Origin: Tenodera sinensis
Taxonomy: Eukaryota > Arthropoda > Insecta > Mantodea > Mantidae
Length of the DNA: 64,000 nt
Assembly: GCA_030765045.1 (NCBI GenBank)
Contig: CM060963.1
Location: 121,470,735 to 121,534,734 of the forward strand
Direction of reading: 5' to 3'
How positions within the stretch are numbered: position 1 is the stretch's first letter; the number at the start of each line of letters is the position of its first letter. Of the stretch, positions 32,073 to 44,425 are shown piece by piece. Position numbers and translations under genes: made by a program. The notes under the pieces were generated by a model. It was not told the DNA's origin and ran no database searches. It was given only the letters and a program-made list of their open reading frames with translations.

Positions 32073-34064
32073 TTAGTTTTCCTGGGCGTTGGAGGTGATC
32101 GTCGTTTCTGTATTCTGCGCAGCATCAGTCCTATCCGGCACATTTTCATTCTGTTCCTGTTGTCTTACATTGTCGGTGTTCCATTGGTTTCTGCCCCTTT
32201 GGCGTGAACCCCTATTGTATGACGACCTTTGGCTGTTTAAGTATTCCCTACAGAATCGTATGTGATTCACTTGATGGGTACGGTCTCCTGGTCTCCCCCG
32301 ATCATATCTATGCGTTCTGTATCTCGATTCACCCCTCGGTATTGTGTCATGGTACCGCTGTCTTGTGTTCTCCATTCTTTCGCCATGATTGTGTGGTTGT
32401 GGGAAATGGTGTGCCCCTCTCCCCCTTTCATGGGTGCTCCTAGTATTTCTATCTTCTCCCTCACTCTGGTTGTTCGTAGCCGTGCTCCGGTTTAAGATGG
32501 GTGAGTTTGGGTGACCGTTCCTATGTCTATACTCATTAGGCCGACCATTTTGTGTTTCGAAGGCTGTCAGCAATTCTATCATATCTGCAAAATCTACTGG
32601 CCTCGCAACAATTAACCCTGTTCTCACTGTGTCTGGGAAATGTCTTGTTATGCTGGTAATTAGCTCTGCTTCTGACAAGTTAGGGTCTAATAGCTTTCCT
32701 TTGTTGGCTACTTTCATAAAATAATCGACTAGCGATAACCCTTTGGTTGGATCATATCTACCTGTCGCTAGATATACCCTAGTTTGGTTTTGCTTAGCTG
32801 GGCCCCAATACCTTGATAGGAATAAATTTCTGAATGAGCTATACGACTCATGACCAGCTAGTGTTAACCTGAGCCATTCTAATGCCTTGTTTTTTAAGCT
32901 TTTCTTAACTATCATCATCCTAAGCTCATTTGGTATCCTTTTCACTTTAAAATATTCTTCCATCTCTTTAACAAAGAGTTTTGGATCGTCTCCCTTCTCC
33001 TCGTCAAATGTAGGTGGTGTGATTTCATGTAATATGCTGTTGGTGTAACATGTGTTATGTGTTGTGTCATTGTTTGGTTGTGAACCTCTTTCTCTGTATG
33101 GTGAGTCAACATTTTGTACATTATTCAAATAACTCTCATCTTGTACATTACTTACATCTAAATCATCTTGCCTTTGTAGTGCATTCACAACATCATTTAC
33201 ATTAGCCAAACTTTCTTTCCCTTTTTTCATTTCTTCACAAATTGATTTTAAATCATTCTTTATTTCTAAGTGACTTTGTTTCATATCATTTATAGCATCT
33301 TGTTGTAAATGCACCACATCAGTCATCGTCTTAATTTTAGGAATTACAATTTGTTCTACAGTTTCATTAATAATGTCTTTCTTTGCTACCTCAATCTCTT
33401 TCCTTAATTCCTCAGTTATTTCTGCTTTTACATTTGTAATCTTACAGTCTACACTTGTATTACATTCTGTTATTTCCTCTCTACATCTAGCAATTTCTCC
33501 TTCTAATACAATCTTATTTTCTCTCATTTCTGATTCTATTTTTCCCATCCTATCTCCTACGATTTCTATCCTAGCTTCTAAGGCTTCCTTTGTTTCATTT
33601 AAGTTTTTATGTACTAATTTTAAATTAGTTTCCATTACTTTCATATTTTCTTTACACTCCTGTCTTCCTAATTCTATTTTCTGTTCTAAGTTCTGTCTTC
33701 CTAATTCCATTTGCTGTTCTAAGTTCTGTCTTCCTAATTCCATTTTCTGTTCTAAGTTCTGTCTTCCTAATTCCATTTTCTGTTCTAAGTCCTTTCTCAC
33801 TTCCTCCATTTTCTGACCTATTTCTTCCTTATTCTGTTCCAGTTTCTGACCTATACTCTGACCTAAACTTTGTTCTATGTCCTGTTTTAATTCTACCTTG
33901 TTTTGTTCCATTTTCTGACCTATTTCTTTTTTATTATTTTCCAAGTCCTCTCTCACTCCCTCTATTTTCTGACCTAAACTTTGTTCTATGTCCTGTTTTA
34001 ATTCTGCCCTATTCTGTTCCATTTTCTGACCTAAACTTTGTTCTAGTCTTTCAAACATGATCAT
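32073..34064 (-). pseudogene. Gag polyprotein of the gypsy element
   Basis: 663 codons without interruption. The N-terminal third (about residues 1-330) is a long coiled coil made of repeated QKMEQNK / ELKQDIEQSLGQ blocks, with four 11-residue repeats of the type LEQKMELGRQN (33681-33790). From about 360 to 540 is the retrotransposon capsid-like region: FDEEKGDDPKLFVKEMEEYF, ALEWLRLTLAGHESYSSF, RVYLATGRYDPTKGLSLV. The tail is basic and rich in Arg/His/Asn, with no CCHC knuckle seen. It ends at TAA next to a possible frameshift site. Confidence 0.9.
32076..32082 (-). promoter_or_regulatory. Possible -1 ribosomal frameshift heptamer
   Basis: Minus strand G GAA AAC directly before the gag TAA. 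The pol frame (PGKLSTSQL) lies at -1 and is open across this point. The heptamer resembles accepted non-canonical slippery sites but is untested. Confidence 0.45.
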
Positions 34065-34372
34065 TAATAACCTTTGGTTTTCCCTATTTCAACCTGTTCC
34101 TCACTTTCTAATTCTACCTGATAACTAGGCCTATCTGCCCCTTCCCCCACTCCTGTTTCTATCTCTTTTCGCGACATTTTAGTTTCTTTATTCAATTCAC
34201 CTAGGGTTAAAAGTCCCACTACTTTGCCGCTTCTCAGTAACATAAAAATGAAAATGAACTGGATGTGAAAACAAAAATTTTTGATCCTACTTTTTTTTTT
34301 TCGTTGCTTCATCCAGTTATGCACGTCTCCTGGGCAGTTGGCTTCGCTAGATGATCTCCGGTGTTTTCCCAC
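34064..34372 (-). pseudogene. Short leader frame upstream of gag (TAATG overlap)
   Basis: 102 codons. The part from MLLRSGKVVGLLTLGEL onward resembles the start of insect Gag proteins. It ends VEIGKTKGY with TAA overlapping the next ATG (TAATG). It could be the true gag N-terminus cut off by a small indel, or a separate frame translated by reinitiation. Confidence 0.5.
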
Positions 34373-34552
34373 GTTGGTTATCCGTGCATCGGTGTCCTGA
34401 TGTATCGTTGATTATCCGTTCATCAGTGTTCTGTTGGCGATATCAAACGATGGTCTAATGGCGTCTTCTTTCCATGACGTGATGCTATGGCGTCACTTGA
34501 TGTTTATCGTGATTTCAATTCCCGTAGTTTGCATTCTATCCTAAATTCGAGC

Positions 34553-34570
34553 TCCACGTTGGGTAAGCCA
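34553..34570 (-). promoter_or_regulatory. Primer-binding site, tRNA-Lys-like
   Basis: Minus strand TGGCTTACCCAACGTGGA, then GCTCG, six bases after the LTR. It resembles the complement of tRNA-Lys(CTT) 3' end (CCACGTTGGGCGCCA) with a changed TAAG segment. Confidence 0.55.
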
Positions 34571-34576
34571 TTTTGA

Positions 34577-35037
34577 TGCGGTTTTTAAATGATTATTAAA
34601 GGGAATTGGCTGTGCTATGAGACTCGTTTTCTATCTACAAGGTCGTGGTAACAGATGGAATGCATATATCAATGTTTCTTTATCACAATGTATTTATTTA
34701 TTAACACTTCGATATTTTACACTCTCAGCACCATATTAAATACTCAAAAACCTTTACACCTTTTTTTAATTTAGTTGAATTTATGCTGGAAGAAAGTTTG
34801 GTGAAAGTTCCATGTTCACACGCTACCAAAACACGTCTTATCACCTTGAACATATAGACGCCACTGAATCGTTTCTTGGCGTCGCTTTTACACGACACTC
34901 CGCCATTTTGTCTTCATCCGCCGTATTCATCCGCCCAAATAGTTTTTATTATGGAACACAAACAATTCTAATATTTATACACTTTTAACAAACATTTATA
35001 TGAACGATTTTCTATTGGGGTCTAATATTCTGTCTCA
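34577..35037 (-). repeat. 5' LTR of the gypsy element
   Basis: 461 bp, partner of 26628-27076. It begins TGAGAC at 35037 (minus strand) and ends CCGCA at 34577. Confidence 0.88.
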
Positions 35038-35279
35038 ATGTGAAGGAAGAATCCTTCTTAATTTTGGTAGATATACACAAAGTAGAAATTGAATTGACTT
35101 GTTCCATTATTAATTCGCAGGACTAAAGTTGTAAATGGATTATTTTTTTTAGAATATATACTGCATGTCTTAAGAATAATTTTTTCTTGTTGTTCACATA
35201 CTGTTTAGCATTGTAAAAGTTTTTATTTCATCAATATCAATTTACCATATGTTCTAAAGGATGTTCCTGTTACAAGGGT

Positions 35280-36360
35280 CACTACTTGATTTTGAGCCTA
35301 ATTATAAGAGAACAGTAATTTATCATTGAAAATTGCTTTATTGTTTTCAAAATATTATTGTTTATGATCAAAGCACTCTTGCATGCATTTGAACCATCTG
35401 TCATAGCATTTTTCCAATCTACTTGAGACATCTCCGAAACATGGTTTTTGAATGCATCAATGGCTTCTTCTACCACCGAAAGTCATTGTCCACAGATTTT
35501 GTGCTTGATGTTCGGGAACAAAGAAGTCATTGGGTGCCAAATCATGACTGTATGCAAATGGGTCATCATTTGATTTTTTTAGTACTCAAATAGTCAGTTG
35601 TTAGACAAGATGTGTGAGTGCATTGTTTTGATGAAGAACAATCCGATGGTGCTTGTTTATTTCCCTTATTTCACCAAAGACTTACAGCAAACAAATGGTT
35701 GTATACCATTCAGAACTGACTGTTTTATGTTTCTATAAAGGCACTGTGCCACATGACAAGTTTTTCTGAAAAAAAAAAAGGCGACCATTTGTTTCCAAGC
35801 ACTTTGACTGCAAAGAACTTTTGTTGGATTTAATTCATCTTGAAACACCCATACAGTGGACTGCTGTCTATGTTCCCACCCATATGCATAGATCCATGAT
35901 TCGTCACCTCTTACAATCTCACAAATGTATTTTGAAGCACTGCCATTGTATTTCTTCAGCATTCATGTGCACCAATTGACACAAGCATCTTTTTAAGATT
36001 GCATCCAACTATGTGAGATCCAATGAGAGTAAACCTTTTTCATGGTTAAATGTTCATTAAATATTTTATATATACTGGTGGAACTAATACCTACGGTTGC
36101 CTCTATCTCACAGTATGTCACATGATGATCTTGCATTATCAACATCAATGTTTTCTGGCTCAAGAGCTGATGTTGGATGACCTTCATGAATTTTGTCACT
36201 GAGGAAATGGTAGCCATGATTAAACTCATACCAACATTTCACAGAGACAAAGGACGGAGGTTCATCATCAAATGTCAAAGTAAGTGGATTGATAAACCCT
36301 TGTCTTGATAATCCAGATCGAAGGTTGTAAAAATTATCACATAAACATTTCACAAGTTAA
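35280..36360 (-). pseudogene. mariner transposase relic
   Basis: Frames in series on the minus strand. Start: CLCDNFYNLRSGLSRQGFIN, FDDEPPSFVSVKCWYEFN. Middle: DHHVTYCEIEATVGISSTSI, NEHLTMKKVYSHWISHS. Catalytic: VRGDESWIYAYGWEHRQQST, WVFQDELNPTKV. End: EEAIDAFKNHVSEM. These follow the order of mariner transposases of about 350 residues. The middle catalytic segment between about 35670 and 35480 is decayed. The first Asp (GDESW) is present. Terminal inverted repeats were not found by eye. Confidence 0.88.
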
Positions 36361-38200
36361 TTCCATTGTTTTGCTGAGACATAATTTTCAAGCCTCTCTA
36401 AACAACATAAATACTGCTCTTATGACAAAATATCTGGAGTACATTATGGTAAAATATGTTGAACTTTTCCAGTGGAAATGTCAGATGGCACCTACAACAA
36501 TCACTATTGCCAAGGCTCAGACTATAAATAGTGGCCCTTGTTATCACATTTGGCCTTATTCTGCTTTTGCCTCTTTGTCAATTCCAATATTTAATTTGTG
36601 TATCCACTTTGCATTCCCTTTTTACTTTCTCTACTATGTATAGTAAAGTAGAGGAAGTATTGCATTCCACCCAAAAATTCAATGTCAAGATTTCACCAAA
36701 AATGTATGTTTTGAGGTCCCCAGAATCCAAAAAAAGCCTTTTAAGAAAAAGGTGTGTGTGTGTGTCTGTGCTGTGCATCTGTATGTCAGTCTGTGGACAG
36801 CATAACTCAAAAACAAAAAGTCAATTAAAAACCAAAGTTGGTATTTGAGGTTAATGTCTTTCAAGGATGTGACAGAAAGATTTTGAAGAAAACTACTCCA
36901 CCCTAAACTACCCTTTACATGGAGAATTTTTAAAAAATTTTGATTTTCTTGAAAATGGCTCTAACAATTTTGATTAAAATGCCATATGTTTGAGATATTT
37001 TTTTGGAAAATGAAATGCATAACTTGAATTTTCTGGCTGTAGCTCATGTAGTTCTGTTTACTTTAGATGACTTTTGTATAACTGATAAACCATAAGAGAT
37101 GACCAAATCTTACTATAGGAGAAATGAAGATGTTGCTAAAATACATAATCTATGTCCAAATAAATTTTTTTGTAGAGTGAACCATTTTGGAGGTACTCCT
37201 TGTTATTTGTGTGAGTTTTGGGGAGCTTATACTTTTGTCAAATGGAACATCGCTATTCATATTTTTTGTATGTTAGTCATGCATAGAGAGTGGAATTTGA
37301 AAGCTTTAAAAGATTTTATTATTGCCCAAAGCCTACTGTATTCCCATACTTCCCTTGCACCCACAAGGAAATAAATAATAAGATAACTTGTGCAAATGTT
37401 TATCTCAACTAATACAAAGAAGATAGAGGAATAAGAGTTTGTAAGAATGGTTAGTACAAGAGTAGAGAAAGTCACGTGAGTGCAACACGTCAGATTTTTG
37501 TTATATAGTTAGCAAGATGTTTTTGGATCTTTTTCTGTACCTATATTAAATCAAAAATTAATTTTGAATTACATTTTATATTGCACAGTGCTCCGTTATA
37601 TTGTTATTTAGTTAATGTAAAGCCTTTTAATTTGCATGGTTTCTCTGATTTAGTATAATATTTTTAGGACTGCACAATGAAATACTGTAGCTTAATATAC
37701 TTTCAATTAGTTTCATTGTGAGATAAGTATGGTAAAGATACCCAATTCCGTGATATCTCTAATACCGAGATATGAAGTTCTTTCACATATCATGGCATTA
37801 TGCTTTATGAGTTTCAAGTCCTGAAGTATTCAATAGGTAGTGGAAGTAGTCTGTTTTTCCAATTTAGCTACGCCAGTGCCCAAAGTGAAAACAGATAACT
37901 ACAGAACGTATTGTGAGGTGAACATTTATGGAACATTAAGATTTTCTCTGTGCTGGAACCTTTGCTAAAGAAGTGCTGAACTGTGAGGTTAATATTAATG
38001 CAGTCATTCTGATAGTAGCTGGTAACTTAGATAAACCTTTAGGGAATTAATGGATGTTGTTATTGTAGTTCTCTTGTGCACACATGGAGCTGGAACAGCT
38101 TTTATGTTTTATGTTTTATTTTCATGTTTTCTTCAAATCTGCTGCTTTTTTACACAAGAGTTACCAGAATCAATGACGACACAAGATGTGATCGGGTAAA
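36361..38200. other. Repeat-like intron stretch without identified gene
   Basis: At 36628-36662 an imperfect palindrome (ACTTTCTCTACTATG / TATAGTAAAGTAGAGGAAGT) precedes sequence with the phrase GGCTCTAACAATTTTGAT, reminiscent of Helitron-like leaders. A 91-codon frame at 37099-37374 has Cys/His/Trp residues but no family I recognise. The rest is AT-rich. Confidence 0.35.
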
Positions 38201-38489
38201 GCGGTTGATGTAAGTTGTGTTACGCATTCATACGAACTGTGTCAAATGTTTATACAATGAAATATATTATTCTGACTAGTAATAATGGTGATAAAATTCC
38301 GGGAAATGTTGTGCAATTAAACCAAATGCTATCAAAATGCAATTTTAGCTTCTTAAAATGTATTTTTGGAGGAAATTGTGCCAGTATGATAGACTATAGA
38401 GTAATGCCAATATTTTTAATTATAGGTTTTGTTCCGTTGACAAGAATGGAAAAACGAGGGAAGGAGACAAGGAGTCACATGAAGAAAGA

Positions 38490-39456
38490 ATGCTTGAACT
38501 GGTTGTAAGGAAAGCGTTACAGAAAATCTGGAGCATCTACAAAGCTTCAAAGCTTTATACAATTTCTTGGACCACCCTAAAAGAAAATATGAGAACTACC
38601 GAGCACTTTGACTGCAACTCAAACAAACTTCAGACATTTCAGCTAGGAAAAGTGGCAGGTCTTTTGCTCTTCCTTCAGAGATTGAGCAGCAGCTGGCATC
38701 ATATTTTATTAAAATGCAGGAGATCCAATTTGGTCTAACTGTTCTCCACATAAAAAAACAGGCATATGACTTGGGGAGAAAGTGTGGAGCAACAGAAAAG
38801 TTCAATTCTGAGCAGAAAATCACAGGAAAAAAAGCAATATGCAGGATTTAGTGAACAATTCAACCTAACAATGAGAACACTTGAAAAATGTTCTTGTTAT
38901 CATGCATCTTGCAAAAATCCTGTCTTAAGTGAAGAGTTTTATGACCATCTTGAGAAAGTCATTGATGACCACGATTTGAGAAACTCTGCTAATCAGATAT
39001 GGAATTGTGATGAAACAGGTTTGATGTTTGTCACAGCTGCATCAAAGATTGTGACAAGCATTGGAAAAAAATACATTTACAGAATAATTTATGCCAAAAA
39101 GGGTACAACCACAATCCTTGGTTGTGCTAATGTTGCTGGAAAGTCTGGACCACTTCTAATAATCTTCAAAGGTGTGAAGAACATCCCAGCATTAAAAACT
39201 GGTGCTCACTATGAAGCCATGGTAGAAGTTGCTCCAAAAGGTTGGATAAATGGTAATGTTTCTGTAAAATGGATGCAGAGCTTCATCAGATCAATTCCAA
39301 CTGCTAGACTGTCCTGTTGATGGATTCTCATGCCTCTCATTTGTCTCCAGAAGCACTGAAACTGGCTGAAGAAAATCATATAATTTTGATTACTTTTCCA
39401 ACACACACGACGCATCTTCTACAACCACTAGATGTCAGTGTTTACAAATCACAAAT
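38490..39456 (+). pseudogene. pogo/Tigger-type (DDE_1) transposase relic
   Basis: N-terminal pieces include SGRSFALPSEIEQQLASYF and IQFGLTVLHIKKQAYDLG. Frame 38766-39320 gives LEKVIDDHDLRNSANQIWNC followed by DETGL, the first catalytic Asp motif of pogo elements. Then come AKKGTTTILGCANVAGKSGP and WINGNVSVKWMQSFI. After a stop, HLLQPLDVSVYK gives the C-terminal catalytic region. Several shifts and stops are present. The 3' end is interrupted by a SINE insertion at 39469. Confidence 0.85.
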
Positions 39457-39468
39457 TATGATGAAGAT

Positions 39469-39682
39469 CAAGAGGTGGAATCAGGACTGAAACATTCAAT
39501 GCCATAGCTGGGATTTGAACCATGGATCTTCCACTTATCGAGTGGCTGCTTTAACCACTAAACTACCATAGCCAATCTGCCAGTACAACATTAAATTCCC
39601 CAGCTGATTCGTACTTTCTCCTGGTTAGATCACAAGGGAATCTCACATCAGAGATAAATACCCCAAGGGTGACTTACAATTG
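39469..39682 (-). mobile_element. Family 1 compound SINE, inverted arm (left of transposon insertion)
   Basis: Diverged minus-oriented family 1: AGAGGTGGAATCAGG to GGGTGACTTACAATTG, with box B (reversed) at GGGATTTGAACC. The target duplication TATGATGAAGAT lies at 39457-39468 and again at 44592-44603, beyond the right part. The SINE was later split by the transposon 39683-44425. Confidence 0.8.
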
Positions 39683-40130
39683 AGGAGCGTTTATTCAAAA
39701 CAATACATGCAAAATTTTACGAAATTGAGTTATATATAGTATTGGCATAATTTTCACCTTCTGCATCATTCTGTGAAATCAGATTTTGCAAAATTAGATT
39801 CTGTCCTGTGTAGAAGGTAGGGAATATTAGCAGTTTTTTCAAAACTCGATAGATGCACTTGCTCAGTTAAAGCAAAGGTCGATTTTATGATCCAGAGTGT
39901 AGCAACCTGAATTCTATGAAACGCATGTTGGCATTTACTGCCATCTCACTGTTGCGATTATTGGAATTCTCAAACATTTCTGCAAGCTTTGTACACTGCT
40001 GCATCGTTGGCAATAACTGCGAACTCAGGTTGTGCGCTTGGATTTCACATTCATTTCTACAAGCTATTTTTTTGTTCCATTTATATCCCGCCTTTAACTG
40101 CAGAGGTCATATCGGCGGCCTTGCCTATGG

Positions 40131-40300
40131 GCAATAGTGTTACTTGTTTAACTGTGGGTTTTTTGGTCTTTGGGGGTTTTTATGCATTGAATTCACACTT
40201 TCGTTCATACTTCCTGACTCAGGGAAGGATGGCTGGAGAAAAATTCCTAACCCCTGGGAATCGAACCCAGGACCCTTTGCACAGCAGACAGGTGCTTCTG
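40131..40300 (-). mobile_element. tRNA-derived SINE-like sequence
   Basis: Minus strand GTCCTGGGTTCGATTCCCAG is a strong box B. Upstream GCACCTGTCTGCTGTGCAAA could be the anticodon arm region. The body ends in AATGCATAAAAACCCCC. Confidence 0.6.
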
Positions 40301-40505
40301 CAAGCTTTGTTATACTTACATGGCATTTTTATTCTTAGTTGCGGCACTGCACTGTACTGTGCACAATGGACAGGAGCTCAGATTGTGAAACTGACCCAGT
40401 CGTAGAATGCGCGGGAGGTAGGAATTCCAAAAACAAGGAAAGGAAATCAAAATGCAAGTCAAGGAAAGCTCATACTCCAGCAATTACATGTTCACATAGT
40501 CTTAA

Positions 40506-41190
40506 GTGCACCTACGAAATTCTAAAAGAAAAGAGCATAAGCACTGTGATGCAGCTGATTTTACTTATAATGATATAAGTGGATTTCACCAACATCTTTC
40601 CATGCTCAACAAAATAGATCAAGATAAATTCCTTATGAAATATATGAGTATTACATCTCCTAATCGGAGAGTGGTGAAGAAAAAAGCTGCAAATAGACAG
40701 CAGACTGTTAGCATTAAATACAGTGTGAGCAGTAATGAAGGCCGAGTATTATCAGTATGTGCCGCAAGCTTCCAAGAAATCACAGCGGTGTCAAAAGAAA
40801 GCTTATCTCTCCTGGCTAGAAAATGTCACTTATCTGGGAATGCACCAAAGGAAATCAGAAGAGGTAACAGAATAGGAATATTACAGAAGGGCATTTACTG
40901 CTGCTATAAAGCAAGACATTAAAAAGTACAGATGTAGAGAAAGTCACTATTGAAGAGCAAAATCAAGGAGAGGATATTTACCTCCAGAACTTAATATCAG
41001 AAAAATGTGGACCAAAATTGTCAAAATATAAAAACATATATTACAACTTCTTCAATCTTTCATTCCATACACCACACACTGACACATGCTCAACCTGCAA
41101 AATGGGACTGATGAAGATTAAGACAGAGGCAGATGTGGAAAAGAAAAACGAACTAAGACCAATGTACAGACTGCACAAGCACTAATAAAG
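40506..41190 (+). pseudogene. Transposase-like protein of unassigned family, broken
   Basis: 138 open codons (40506-40922): FHQHLSMLNKIDQDKFLMKY, SPNRRVVKKKAANRQQTVSI, RVLSVCAASFQEITAVSKES. Frames then shift: ESHY, YLPPELNIRKMW, HHTLTHAQPAK / DTCSTCKMG-like Cys pair. I recall this layout from multi-copy uncharacterised insect proteins. The element context (inverted ends, target duplication) suggests a transposase. No intact DDE motif can be shown. Confidence 0.5.
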
Positions 41191-41311
41191 GTGAAAGCTT
41201 ACTTATTCATACTGTTTGAAATTTCTTTGTGTGTATTCAATATGTTTGTTTTATAAATAAAACAAAATATATTGTTATTGTCAATGTAGCAGTACTTAGT
41301 TTCTAAGTTTA

Positions 41312-44134
41312 TCTTATATATTTAAATGAGCAATTCTTGTATATACATATATATATTTATTCTGCACAACTTGGAAACGGCTCTAACGATTTCGATCAAA
41401 TTTTGTAATCAGATAGGGTTTTGTTTTTTAAGCTCAGCTATATAGGTGTAATTCCTAAAAAAATGCGATTTTACATAAAAATAATATTTTTTATTCCCGC
41501 CTCTACTGTGCAATTCTTGTATATACTCACGGTATTTCAGAAACAGCTCTAAAGATTTGATTAAATTTTTGTATACATGCATATTACATTCACAGCGTTT
41601 TCTCTACTCACTTTTAGGTAACACATTCACATCTCTTTCTCTACTCACTCTTCTATAAACAATTTTCCATAAAAAAACATGATTTTGCACCAAAAACATT
41701 TTATACCCACTTTTAAAATAAGTCATACCATGTTCTATATGTTTGAAATATAAATGCTATTACATTCACACTGTTTTCACCTCTCACTTTTAGTTAACAC
41801 ATTCATATCTCTTTCTCTACTCACTCTTCTACAAATAGGCATACAAGTTTCTGTATGCTTGAAATAGAGATGCTGCATATTACATTCACAGTGTTATCTC
41901 TACTTACTTTTAGGTAACACATTCACATTTCTTTCTCTGCTCACTCTTCTATAAACAATTTTCCATAAAAAATGTGATTTTGCACCAAAAAACACATTTA
42001 TCCCCGCTTTTAAAATAAGTCATACCATGTTCTGTATGTTTGAAATAGAAATGCTATTACATTTACACTGTTTTTTCCTCTCACTTTTAGATAACACATT
42101 CATATCTCTTTCTTTACTCACTCTTCTACAAATAAGTCATGCAATTTTCTGTATGTTTGAAATAGAAATGCTACATATTATATTCATACTGTTTTCTCTA
42201 CTCACTTTTAGGTAATACATTCACATCTCTCTCTACTCACTCTTTTACAAATAAGTCATATAATTTCGTGCATGTTTGAAATAGAAATGTTACATATTAC
42301 ATGCACACTGTTTTCTCTATTTGCTTTTGGGAAACACATTTGTTTCTCTACACACTCTTCTAGAAATAAGTCATACAATTTTGTGCATGTTTGTAATAGA
42401 AATGCTGCATATTACATTCATACTGTTTACTATGCTCACTTTTAGGTAACACATTCACATCTCTTTCTCTACTCACTCTTCTACAAACAATTCATATCAT
42501 CTATACAACTTGGATGTTTGCATATATCTAACTGTTAAGCTCGAAAACCACTTAACCAATCACCGCAAAATTCGGCACGTATATGTATTTTTTCATGGGG
42601 AAATTTTTTTATGGTAACAATTTTACTACACAATATATTACTTTCAAATGGTTTTCTACTCGCATTTCTTTTACGTAGCACATTCATTTATCCTCTGTTT
42701 GCTCTTCAACATACAATTCATATAATATTCTATGATTGAAATATAAATGCAACGTATTACATTCACACGACTTCCTCGACTAATTCTTCCTTTACGAGGC
42801 ACCATCAGTCTTCTTTCGCTACTCGCCCTTCAACATATAATTCATACAATTTGATATGTTTGAAAAAGAAATATAACGTGTTATATTCATACTATTTTCT
42901 CTACTCATTATTGTTTTACATAACAATTCACATGTTATTCCCTATCGTTTATCAACTTCACATACACCAAAGCCTATACATATTGTATGTTGAAGAGTGA
43001 GTAAACTCCAAAACAGATAGACCGATCACCATGAAAATTGACATATCCAAGTGTTTTCATGTATTTCCTAAGTGTTATGCAATGCCTTTTACTATGCAAC
43101 GTATTACGTTCACATGGTTGTCTCTACTCCCTTTTCTTTTACCTAACACACTACTCCCTCTTCTACAAACATACATTTTTCCATGCAGTTGAAATATAAG
43201 TGTAACGTATAACATTCACATGGTTTTTCTACTCATTTTTATTTTACTAAACACAATCACATTTCTTTCACTACTCCCGTTTCAGCGAACAATTACGAAC
43301 AATTCATACAATTTTCTATATGATTGAAACAGAAATGCGTAGTACATTCACATGGCTTTATCAACCAGCTTTTCTTCCTGTAGTATTTGTTATTGTTCAA
43401 CAGTGCTTTTGCTTAGTGTTGCTCCGATGTTTTAATAAAAAGTAAAGAAATATTTAAAAAAAGTAAAGTAATCACAATTGATGTCAGGAGTGCGCCGAAA
43501 AGCACGATATGGAACAGTTGATGAAATAAATGTTAGCCAAGATGGACATAATGGGAAATGAAATGAATTCTGGAATGCGGCAGAGGAAACAAATATGAAA
43601 ACTGAATTGGAAAAATGTAAACTGCGGAATAGAAAATATAGGAACAAAGATGGACAAAATGGAAGGCAAACTGAAAATGTAAACTCCGAAGCAGAAAAGA
43701 AGAACACAGGAATGTGTAATATGAAGATAGATCTATAGGAGAATACTAACGAGCGACTGGCTAGAGTACAGGAAGCCATGGAAGAACTGGACGGAAAGAT
43801 AAGGGACCTTGGCGAATGTGTTAACGCCCTGGAGTCAATCGCAGCAGCAAAGAACTGAACTCCATAATGGAACAAATACTCAACAAAAACGTAAAACTGG
43901 GTGGATATCTATGGGAGAGGCCTGTGTTCAGCAGTAGACGTTTTACAGCTGAAATGATGGTGTTTATGAAATATTTGTATCTCGGAAATGACTCTTCACA
44001 ATTGCAACTAAAATTGTTATTTAGTTAACGTTTTGACTTTCAGTTTATCTAAAGAAGTATCTTCTCCCACAAAAAACAGGATTTCACAAAAACAGAGGTG
44101 AAAAATGCCGAGCGAAGCTCGGTCGCCCAGGTAC
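41312..44134. mobile_element. Helitron-like element, copy H3
   Basis: Longest copy (2.8 kb). It starts A|TCTTATATATTTAAATGAGC and ends GCCGAGCGAAGCTCGGTCGC through CCAGGTAC, followed by TAG. Leader, about six tandem units, the shared right part, a gag-like remnant (43500-43910, MEQLMK at its start) and the closing hairpin follow in that order. Inserted in the unassigned transposon. Confidence 0.75.
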
Positions 44135-44425
44135 TAGTACATTATGTATTATAAAAATGTGAAAATAAATAAAAAAATAATAAATACATAAATAAAAAGC
44201 AACAAAAACAATAAATGACAAAAATAACAAAACCTCGTGTGTTAATTTCTCAGTTAAACTATGCTATTTGTTTCTTTTCACATTCAATGACACAGTTTCA
44301 GGAAGGAGAACTGAATGGTTAATATAGTTGCTGTGCTAACCAATTAGTATTGTCAATAAATAGAAAAAAACGTTTTTCTCAGAAACACATTTTGTGCATC
44401 TATCAAATTTTTAAAAAATGCTCCT

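Larger units (their letters stand above)
26628..35037 (-). mobile_element. Near-complete Ty3/gypsy LTR retrotransposon, inactivated
   Basis: About 8.4 kb, minus strand, in the first intron. Order on the minus strand: 5' LTR, tRNA-Lys-like primer site, gag leader frame, gag, protease (interrupted by a MITE), reverse transcriptase, RNase H, integrase, a 1.1 kb non-coding 3' region, purine tract, 3' LTR. The LTRs differ by scattered single bases and one indel, indicating a fairly recent insertion. Pol is broken by a stop just after YVDD and by at least two frameshifts. No identical target duplication was found at the two outer ends, so one flank may have changed. Confidence 0.93.
39683..44425. 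mobile_element. Unassigned DNA transposon with CAATTG target duplication
   Basis: Ends AGGAGCGTTTATTCAAAA (left) and, reversed, AGGAGCATTTTTTAAAAA (right), with further similarity (ATGCAAAAT-like blocks) inside. CAATTG flanks both ends (39677-39682, 44426-44431), and removing the element restores a continuous SINE. It contains a transposase-like pseudogene (40506-41190), a SINE and the Helitron-like copy H3. Without those insertions it would be about 1.7-1.9 kb. I cannot place it in a superfamily. Confidence 0.7.

Noticed and set aside
33373..33816. 147-codon plus frame rich in Ser/Phe
   Set aside because: Antisense shadow of the Gag coiled coil.
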